Shown here: positions 55,873 to 64,000 of the stretch, piece after piece
Position numbering within the stretch: position 1 is the first letter of the stretch
How the letters are laid out: each line of letters opens with the position of its first letter
Origin: Arenicola marina
Taxonomy: Eukaryota; Annelida; Polychaeta; Arenicolidae
Assembly: GCA_964019135.1 (NCBI GenBank)
Contig: OZ025250.1
Location: 50,901,357-50,965,356, forward strand
Direction: 5' to 3'
DNA: 64,000 nucleotides
Notes under the pieces: model-generated
What the model saw: only the letters and a program-made list of their open reading frames with translations
Databases searched by the model: none
Told to the model about the DNA's origin: nothing
Made by a program: the position numbers and the translations under genes

Positions 55873-58800
55873 TTGATAGATATGATTAGCATATCTCAGT
55901 ACAGAGCAGCAGTTGGATTATGGCACGGTTATTGTGATATGAGAAACCTTGTAAGCGACCCATGCTCGCATTCCAGTGATATCCATCCCAACCCAGGTCC
56001 CAACCCAGGTCCGATCTTACGTATCAGCTACGTGAATTTTCGTAGTTTGTTGAGCGAAGTGTCACCCTGTCCTTCATGACGACAAATATATCAAGATTGA
56101 TGAGATTTATAAGCAGCAGGTTCTTGATCTAAAGACTGACATAATCACTATTTCTGATTCGTGGCTTGATCACACTATACCTGATTCAGCCATACATATT
56201 GATAATTACGTTATACATCGGCGCGATCGGCATCGGCACGGTGGTGGTGTCATGGCCTATATTAGAGGTGACTTAGCTGTCCTGCGTCGAACTGATCTTG
56301 AACACAATGATATCGAATCTCTGTGGTTCGAAGCGCAATTGCCCAGTGGCAAAGTTCTTATTGGTGCTTATTACAGACGTACTGGGGCGAATGAGAGGGA
56401 AAAGACAGTTTTCCTACCCTCACTGGAGAATTCTATAGCCCCGGCCTCGTTAGAAAGCACTAAAGCTATAGTGTTTACAGGTGACTTCGATGCCAGGTGC
56501 AGAACTACTGAAACCCTGCTGAACTTGGTCATCACTGACTCGCCCGGGTATGTTGCCAACTCCGGCACCTCTATGCCTATTGGCAATAGCGACCACCATG
56601 GAGTCTTCTGTGACCTAAACTGTACCCCGGTGCACTTAAAGCTCGTAGCAGGCCCTATGGCCTATGGGGTTATGGATATAATGTTCACATATGGGCTGGG
56701 TGCGTGGCGGCGATCCTTCTTGACACGACGAATGGCGACATCAGCGATGTCCCGGCGATGATTGGCAGCCTCAGCAATGTTAAGGCGATGATTGGCAGCC
56801 TCAGCAATGTTAAGGCGATGATTGGCAGCCTCAGCAATGTTAAGGCGATGATTGGCAGCCTCAGCAATGTTGAGGCGATGATTGGCAGCCTCAGCAATGT
56901 TGAGGCGATGATTGGCAGCCTCAGCAATGTTGAGGCGATGATTGGCAGCCTCAGCAATGTTGAGGCGATGATTGGCAGCCTCAGCAATGTTGAGGCGATG
57001 ATTGGCAGCCTCAGCAATGTTGAGGCGATGATTGGCAGCCTCAGCAATGTTGAGGCGATGATTGGCAGCCTCAGCAATGTTGAGGCGATGATTGGCAGCC
57101 TCAGCAATGTTAAGGCGATGATTGGCAGCCTCAGCAATGTTGAGGCGATGATTGGCAGCCTCAGCAATGTTGAGGCGATGATTGGCAGCCTCAGCAATGT
57201 TAAGGCGATGATTGGCAGCCTCAGCAATGTTAAGGCGATGATTGGCAGCCTCAGCTATAATGACGCATGCACAGCAGCCTCAGCAATAATGAGGCCTGAA
57301 CGGCAGCCTCAGTGGTGGCCCGGTAATAGTCCACAGGTGACAACAGGAACATCAGGGGACAACACCGGATGATCCGGCCGAGTGGCAGTAGCGCTGCTGG
57401 ACGCCGAAAGCGTCCGAATAGGGTAGTCCTTGTGATGCCGGGTGTCCTGTCTCGACCTGTCCCCAAGGTAGTCTAATCTCTTCGAGACTGATGCCGTATT
57501 TATATCGGCGTTCTGCCACTCCCAGAAGCTGTCACGAGTGACAGGGCTGAGCCGATCACACAAACGTTGACAATCCAAGGAAGGTTCCAGCGCTCAACTC
57601 TGCCAGCCATGAAATTGACATCCCGGTATATCCGAGAACTAATGCCACAATTTGAGAACATAATCAAAAGCATCGACTTCATGACACCGCGCCTGAAAGC
57701 CTTCAAGCGGTCTATCTTAAATTACTATGCCGCCGACTATATCTCCCTGCGCTATGCCCTGTCTTTGGCCCCGTGGGATGTTGAGAGTCGTTACGATGAT
57801 GTTAACGATTGCGCTGACTACTGCTTGGGACTCTTCATGGAACTGGTAACCACACACATCCCAAACAAACAAATCACTGTTATACCTAGTGACAAACCAA
57901 GAATGTCTACACATATAAGGTTTTTACTAACCAAACGTGATAAACTGTATAAAAGACAGAAGCAATCACCAACCCCTGCACTGTACGAAGAATATCACCA
58001 CACGCGCACAGAAGCCAGGGCCAGTATTAATGAAGCTAAAACCTTGTATCATTCTAGACTTTTGGGTAGACTACAGGATCCCAGCCTATCTGGAAAAGTG
58101 TATCACAAATTGTGTAAACGTTTCCTCTTTGGGAAAACTATAACCGGAATACCTCCCATTATTGAACAATTGGTAGTCCACGCTTCCCCGCTGGCAAAGG
58201 CATCTGCCCTCAATGAATACTTCGCCGGAAATTCAAGTCTAGCCGAACCCCCAGAGGAGTTTGCGTTGCCTCCCTTTCAAAATCGATTATCGAATTACTG
58301 AAATTTGCTTCACCCCTGTGAAAACATGTTCTGTCCTGAAGCAGCTCCAGATTAATAAGGCTTGTGGTCCAGACCTGATTAGCAATGGAATTCTCAACTT
58401 ATTTAATAAGTCAATGCAATCCTGTTCTTTTCCTTCTACCTGGAAGATCGCCAACGTAATATCGGTCTTTAAGAAATCTAACAGACAACATAAAGAAAAT
58501 TATCGTCCTATATCGTTACTGCCTTGTGTTCGTAAAGTTATGGAGAGGATTATATTTAACGAATTGTATGAATACTGTGTGGCATGCGGGCTACATGGCG
58601 TAACGCCGGGTTTAAAAAAAATGAGTCCTACTAATCAGCTGCTGTACCTGGTGCAACAGATTTACAAGTGCCTAGAGGCCAACGAAGACGTTGTCCTAGT
58701 GTTTTTAGATGTATCCAAAGCTTTCGACAGAGTGTACCACTATGGACTTTTACACGAGCTGTTGGAATTTGCGGAGCACTGCTACAGTGGTTCCACAGCT

Positions 58801-60168
58801 ATCTTACTGGTCGATCGCAAAAGGTGGTAATCAGCGGGACATTAAATTAATTGAAATTAACTCGGGTGTTCCTCAAGGTTTGATATTGGGACCTCTTTTG
58901 TATCTTATATTTGCTAACGATATCGTGTACGATTTGAAGCCTGACCCATTCCTATTCGCAGACGACACTTCTTCACTCAAGGCTTTCCAGACCCCTGCTG
59001 ATGTAGACCTGGTTAACGAAGATTTGCGTCGCATTGCAAATTGGGGTGTTCAATGGCGTGTTTTCAGTTCAATGCTAGCAAAACTAAATACATGCTAATA
59101 AGCAAAAAGATTGACACACCGACTGACATTGCTTTACTCTTCGAAGGAACCCCCATTGAGCGAGTGTCTAGCCACTGCCACTTAGGCATGTGGCTAACCG
59201 ATACCATGTCATGGGGAAAGCATATCCTGGAAGCAACTGCCAAAACTTCAAGGGCTGCGAACCTCTTGAGAAAAATATCTCGAACTGTTGATAGAAAGGC
59301 TAAGCTCCTCATGTACAAATCCTATGTAAGACCCCAGCTGGAATATAGCTGTGCTGTCTACGGAGGGAACTTGACAAAAGATCAGGCGAACTTGCTCGAA
59401 CAGGTTCAGCGCCACTATCTACGTGGCGTCACTAACGCCTATCGTCATACATCCCAGGAAGAGTTGCTCCATGAAACGGGAATTGAACCCATGTCCATTC
59501 GACGTCGTTACTTTGCTCTCTGCCATCTGCACAAAATAATTCATGGCTCAACCCCCCCATATCTCCGGTCTCTTGCCGCCCTTTGTCAGAAATGTCTCCT
59601 CACACCACTTGTGCAACACAAACGATCTCGCTATTCCTAGGACCACTAAGACTTATGTCAACCAATCGTTTTTCTGGTATGCGTCCAGCCTTTGGAACTC
59701 TCTCCCAGGCGATACGAAACATTTAGTTGCTTATGATGCATTCAGAAACAAGGTTAAACGCTCCCATCCTTACAGACATAACAAACTGTATGATATCACC
59801 AATAACCACGGTTCGGTGCAGCATGCCTGCATGAGGATGGGACTCAGTGCTCTAAACTCACATCGCAAGAAATATAATTTTATTGACTTTGACGACTGCC
59901 CTTTATGTGGAACAAAACCCGAAAATTCGGTTCATTTCTTTCTGTTAAGTGTCCCCACCTCGTTGCTCAACGTGCCAGGCTATTGGGAGCGATGGGTCCA
60001 CTGTTTTCGGAATCAAACTTGCATGTTACTCTACCACCTTTGTCAAAACGCGACACCAATAATCTCGATTTAATACTCTTGTATGGAAGTGACCTCCTCC
60101 CGTATGAATGTAATGTTGAACTGTTTAAATTAATCCATACTTACATACTCGACAGCAAGCATTTTTGA
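55873..60168 (+). mobile_element. CR1/Jockey-type LINE, ORF2 decayed
   Basis: The element lacks ORF1 but covers most of ORF2. In order: an N-terminal SQYRAAVGLWHG and DIHPNPGP (55978-56001); an APE-type endonuclease with ISDSWL (usual TETWL), RHGGGVMAYIR, TGDFDA and SDHHG (about 56100-56610), shortened after TGDFDA; a 30-bp minisatellite (56704-57290); a linker (57567-58301); and reverse transcriptase with KACGPDLISNGIL, NYRPISLLP, FLDVSKAFDRVYH, SGVPQGLILGPLL and FADDT (58955-58969). After these come SKTKYMLISK and LEYSCAVYGG, then SSLWNSLPGD, and a CPLCG-x4-E-x3-HF zinc-binding end. It is inactive: reading frame changes occur near 56079, 58300, 58830, 59080, 59640 and 59950. No A tail, 3' hairpin or target duplication was identified. 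Confidence 0.9.
56740..57300. repeat. 30-bp minisatellite inside the LINE
   Basis: Sixteen near-identical 30-base units (ATGATTGGCAGCCTCAGCAA then TGTTGAGGCG or TGTTAAGGCG) start at 56758. They are bounded by diverged units on the left (GACATCAGCGATGTCCCGGC) and right (GCAGCCTCAGCAATAATGAG). Period 30 keeps frame: a 10-residue period MIGSLSNVEA on + and a Leu/Ile-rich period on minus. It separates the endonuclease from the rest of ORF2. Confidence 0.97.
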
Positions 60169-60344
60169 ATCTAAATAAGGAAATCTGTTCATCAATAACA
60201 TGTATATTTTTCTCCAGGCTTGATCACTTTTGTACATTTACCAAGAGGTGAGCATTCACATGTCTTTTACGTTGTTGCAAACCTCTATAAAGAAATAAAG
60301 CTTATAGAAAAAACATATGTTATTCAGAAAATGTTCCACACAAT
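60169..60344. other. spacer between LINE end and copy 3 flank
   Basis: AT-rich, nothing recognised. It may include the LINE 3' untranslated region. Confidence 0.4.
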
Positions 60345-60550
60345 TTTACATTCAAATTTCAACCCCGAGACTTTGTCTGTGCGAGATAAACTTCGGATGA
60401 TCTCTTGCTAATGTTAGCATATACAACGGCAAGACGTCGATTGTTCCAGTGTAATTTTTATCACAAAATGTCGATGCGAAGAATCGTGAATTATTTTCGC
60501 GCAAATGAAGATAATTATAGTTCACCCAGAATCGTTCAAATTTCGCCACT
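60345..60550 (-). repeat. 3' flank of copy 3, inverted counterpart of 49555-49770
   Basis: The reverse complement aligns with the region after the stop of copy 1, in the correct position after copy 3. The orientation confirms that gene and flank were inverted together. Confidence 0.75.
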
Positions 60551-60604
60551 CCAAAGAAATCAACATGAAACAGTAATGCTTAATATACAGTGCTTCTGCC
60601 TGTG

Positions 60605-61545
60605 TAAGGTATTGACTTGGGACCGATCCACGTATAACTGATAAAGTTGGAAACAAAGACTGTTATTCCCGTTTGCATGTGAAGCAACAAGAGAGTCTAG
60701 TGGATTGCGGTCGGAAGACAGTCCAGAAAAGGGCATCGCCGAGACGATGATGATCCAGGGAATCCAGGCGAACGCTACAGCGATTCAGACGGCAACGACG
60801 GAGCGCCACTTGTGTAACCTCAAGGTCATCACACTCGTCTGGGAGTCGGACTTGAAAGACAATCCGAAACCGTCATCCGTTGGCGTCCATCGAGAAATTT
60901 CGCCAGATATGTTCTCTCGCGTTGAGATTATGGCCTTTCTCGTACCACACCGAGGCTGACTGCAAGAGTGAGGCTCAACACGACGAGAACGAGGCTGATA
61001 GTGGTGCTGAAGAAAACTCCCCCCTGAAGGTTACGCAGGCAGATGACGTGACTTTCCATCTGTTAGGCCGAGGGCAAGGATTGCATTAGGGCGGTGAAGG
61101 TGATGACGCCCACACACATATAGAGATGATCTCGAGTCGAGAGAATCCGAGTCGAGTCGAGTAGCTCCCGGGCGCCGGAGAGTGTGAGCTGCAGTAAACG
61201 AGCTCCCATCCGAAAGCCGTGCCCAAGCGAACCAGGATCAAGAGAGCCGCCATACTGAGAAAAGATTGAACGTTGCCGAGCTGCCTTTAACTTAGCACGA
61301 GACACTTCACCTCAGCGCCCTCCAGGATGGCGTCATCAGTGTGAAATTCCGGCATCAGAAAGAGGAAGTGGATCCCCTTCAGGCAGCACATGAAGAGGTC
61401 GACGCTTCCGGTGGAAAGACGCATGGCGGAGATCCGTAAGGGGCGCATCATGCGTTCGATATCGGGATCGCTTCGGGATCAAGGCAGCGCCAGAACCCAC
61501 GGCTAAGGCATGATCCAGGTGGCAGCTAGTCAGCGGGCGCCAGGT
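60605..61545 (-). pseudogene. inverted copy 3 of the seven-transmembrane gene
   Basis: The minus strand matches the intact gene from about residue 61 (CHLDHALAV, near 61530) through STRDHLYMCVGVITFTALMQ (about 61085-61140) to SYTWIG and the end near 60605. Helix 1 and the first 60 residues are missing. The reading frame is lost by several small insertions and deletions, for example in the helix 3 region near 61200-61290 and in the loop around 60950. An extra GAGTCGAGTCGAGTCGAG-type expansion occurs at 61132-61160. The ends of the loop region (SSVGVHREIS) and helix 6 to 7 are still clear. Confidence 0.82.
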
Positions 61546-62689
61546 TCGTCCATATAGCTTATTTTTCTACGGATTCTACGGATTCGCTTATTAATGCTTG
61601 TGATCCAATTGCTCCACATGTGTGTACACTCATTCGGCCCCGAAAGCGAATTCATTATTTAAAAGTCTTAAGGACTAGAGGTCAGAGTTCATGTCAATTA
61701 TTTAACCAAACAAATAAATATGTCGTTATATTAATACATATGCATTTCCAGAGGTATTGCACGTTAGGAGACACAGGCTATATATATAAGACGTATATGT
61801 TTATATTGCACAAACATCGACATTTGCACCAGTGGGCTTCAATCTACTCAATCTGTCGTATGGGTTGTAGTTAATATTCGTTATATTTTTTAGCGTACGA
61901 CTTTGATGAAAACACTAGTCCTGCACCAAAATCTTATTTCATCCCAGGCATTAACTTAGTGCCAATCAGCTGGATTCCATGCTCGCAGGGTAATAACTAA
62001 CGACAGATTACCAAATGGATTAAAGGATATAACACTTACTTGAGGAAAAACCTCTTGAGATATGCATGATACTATAATGCATCACTGACACCAGTTATAC
62101 CGATATTCTGCCATTTGGTATCAATTAGTAACAGAATGCAGTAAGTGCCACAATTAAAGAGGAACGTGTTTTATGTATGTGATCCGATCTAAGCGCCCTA
62201 TAATGCGAAGTCTGTGCAATGACAATATGATCCAGCCAGCGATTGGATTGCGGCGGTATGACCTCAGGCAGTTATAGTGCCAAGCACCATGTTCGACCTG
62301 GCCGAGTGCCTGTCTGCCAATATAAGCTCATATGAATACTCTGAATGGAAAAAAATATGGATTGTGGTGTCTTAAAATAAACGCAGTCGTAGCAGATAAA
62401 CCACCTTTTAGTTTGGTTTAGTTCCGCATGGTGGTGCTGGTTCAGCGTGTGAAACGCCACGATGTGGCAGAGAATGACTAAATGTCGGATTTAAGGACGA
62501 TTTGCCCACGGACGCCATGTTTCTCAAACTCCTAATCCTCTCTGGTAAGATTGTGAATATATTTGGGGTTTGCTTCTTCATGTGCGTTATTCACGACTGT
62601 TCTACTCAAAGCTTGCATCTATGTCTACATTCGTCTCGGTCCCAATGCTTACAGGAAATCACTATGGATGTATTGAGACATCGCCTATG
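61546..62689. other. AT-rich spacer, no gene seen
   Basis: No counterpart of the gene's 5' flank was found here, so the copy 3 duplication seems to end near 61545. Nothing else recognised. Confidence 0.45.
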
Positions 62690-63125
62690 CATATGATACA
62701 GTGCATATTAAACAGTACATATTATACAATGCGAATTATAAAGCACACATTATACAGCACACATTGTGCAATACACATTATGCAATACACATGATACAAA
62801 ACACATTATACAGCACACATTTTACAACACACATACAACACACATTATGCAATACACATTATACAATACACATTATGCAGCACACATTATACAGCACACA
62901 TACAACACACATTATACAACACCCATTATGCAACACCCGTTATACAATACACATTATATAACACACATTATACAACACACATTATGCAACACACATTATA
63001 CAACACGGATTATACAACACACATTATACAATACACATATATAGCACACATTATACAACATACATTATGCAAAACACATTGTACAATACATACAATACTG
63101 TACTGTTTATATATTACACATTATG
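62690..63125. repeat. 12-bp repeat ACACATTATACA / ACACATTATGCA
   Basis: About 35 units with slippage to shorter forms. Open in several frames as His/Thr/Ile-rich peptides, which reflects the repeat only. Confidence 0.95.
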
Positions 63126-63866
63126 CAGTCCAAATGTGCAAAATACATACAGACATGTTTTTATATTCTTCAGTAATCACACTAAAAATCATTGTTCTCC
63201 TCATAAATTCCATAAACGCATTTTGTAAAGCTTATGCTATCCATCAATAACGCACCTAACGAGATATTCCTCATTTTAAGCACCATCGCGACATCGCTGC
63301 ATGTCATATTCTTTTAGTATCTAATAACTTGCACGATGGCATCATATGCTATCTTCAAATGATAATGATCGTCGGTATAATAATAAATAATCCATGTAAA
63401 GTGGCCTTGGTGCCTTGATTCGAAAAGCAGCTTCATTCTTGCACTATGTAGATGAACTAAACTGACTTGTGGCTGCAGAGTCCGAGGGTTTTTCAATGTG
63501 AGAGCAAACCATTGATTCAGCTCAGCTCACTTATGACTCAAGCCTATCATTTGCTACACAATAAGACATCTAGTGGGTCTAAAGATGGAAGACGGCTTCA
63601 GTCAGTTATTCAATTGCTTTCGGAATCGAGATGCAATGTATATTTTAGAAGGATTCATATTCACGCTACGGGAACAGGTTAGGTTCACCGTACTTTAAGT
63701 CAGAGAATATCCGTGTAACAGTTCATTCAAGAGTGTACTGTTACATGGGCATTTTCCTTACCATAACATGTTTACATATAAGTAGGTCTATTGAGTAATG
63801 TGTCTGGTCAGAATACGGTACATACCACGAATACACATTTCGTTTAATTATTATGATTAAATGGTT
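63126..63866. other. AT-rich spacer, no gene seen
   Basis: Nothing recognised. Confidence 0.45.
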
Positions 63867-63918
63867 TATAACACGCCATTATAACACGCCATTATAACAC
63901 GCCATTATAACACGCTCA
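63867..63918. repeat. 13-bp repeat ATAACACGCCATT, four units
   Basis: Perfect 13-base period over about four units. Confidence 0.95.
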
Positions 63919-64000
63919 CGTATGACACACACCTTTTCCACGGCAAACTTTGCAAACATTTTCCAAGGCAATAATTCAATTCGTGGGCTCTAAACATGAA

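Noticed and set aside
56685-57372. Opposing frames with 10-residue periods resembling leucine-rich repeats
   Set aside because: They are the 30-bp minisatellite in the LINE. The period is too short for a leucine-rich repeat, and both strands are equally open.
60705-60959. 84-codon + strand frame
   Set aside because: It is antisense to the inverted copy 3 of the seven-transmembrane gene.
62570-63250. His/Thr/Ile-rich frames
   Set aside because: Translation of the 12-bp ACACATTATACA repeat.

Overview
This is a repeat-rich, gene-poor stretch of nuclear DNA from an animal, most likely a marine invertebrate. The evidence is tRNA-derived SINEs, a CR1/Jockey-type LINE with an HPNPGP motif, a pogo/Tigger-type DNA transposon, long minisatellites and a seven-transmembrane gene family with decayed copies. 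I cannot place it in a phylum. No bacterial operon, CRISPR array, rRNA gene or intact tRNA gene was found. A run of exactly 200 N (24859-25058) is an assembly gap.

Layout. Positions 1 to about 31 kb are GC-rich and dominated by tandem repeats: a 14-bp array (1.4-2.4 kb), a 64-bp array (2.7-3.1 kb), a 6.1-kb array of a 13-bp unit (7.05-13.18 kb), 133-bp and 71-bp arrays (15.4-16.5 kb), a 0.93-kb near-homopurine array (19 kb), a 27-bp array (20.8-21.2 kb), a GGTGT array (22.4-23.0 kb), a 38-bp array (29.0-29.8 kb), a 25-bp array (30.0-30.2 kb) and a 28-bp array (30.9-31.15 kb). Two tRNA-derived SINE families are scattered among them: family 1 with eight copies and family 2 with five. From 31 to 47 kb the DNA is AT-richer and mostly featureless, with a 50-bp triplet repeat, a composite array at 36.5-37.2 kb, a LINE endonuclease fragment and two copies of an unclassified 255-bp repeat.

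The only convincing host gene is an intronless seven-transmembrane protein at 48388-49500 on the + strand. It has a truncated tandem copy (50826-51387), an inverted copy (about 60605-61545, minus strand) and a short inverted fragment (about 53928-53978). Non-coding flanks are also shared: the 5' flank with the tandem copy and the 3' flank with the inverted copy. The copies therefore arose by DNA duplication, not by retroposition. Between copies 2 and 3 lie a decayed pogo/Tigger element (54924-55797, TA duplicated at both ends) and a nearly ORF2-length LINE (55873-60168) that carries an in-frame 30-bp minisatellite.

No coherent pathway can be read from the window. Its interest is structural: the seven-transmembrane duplication cluster, minisatellites nested in or apparently born from other elements, and repeat families that I cannot name.
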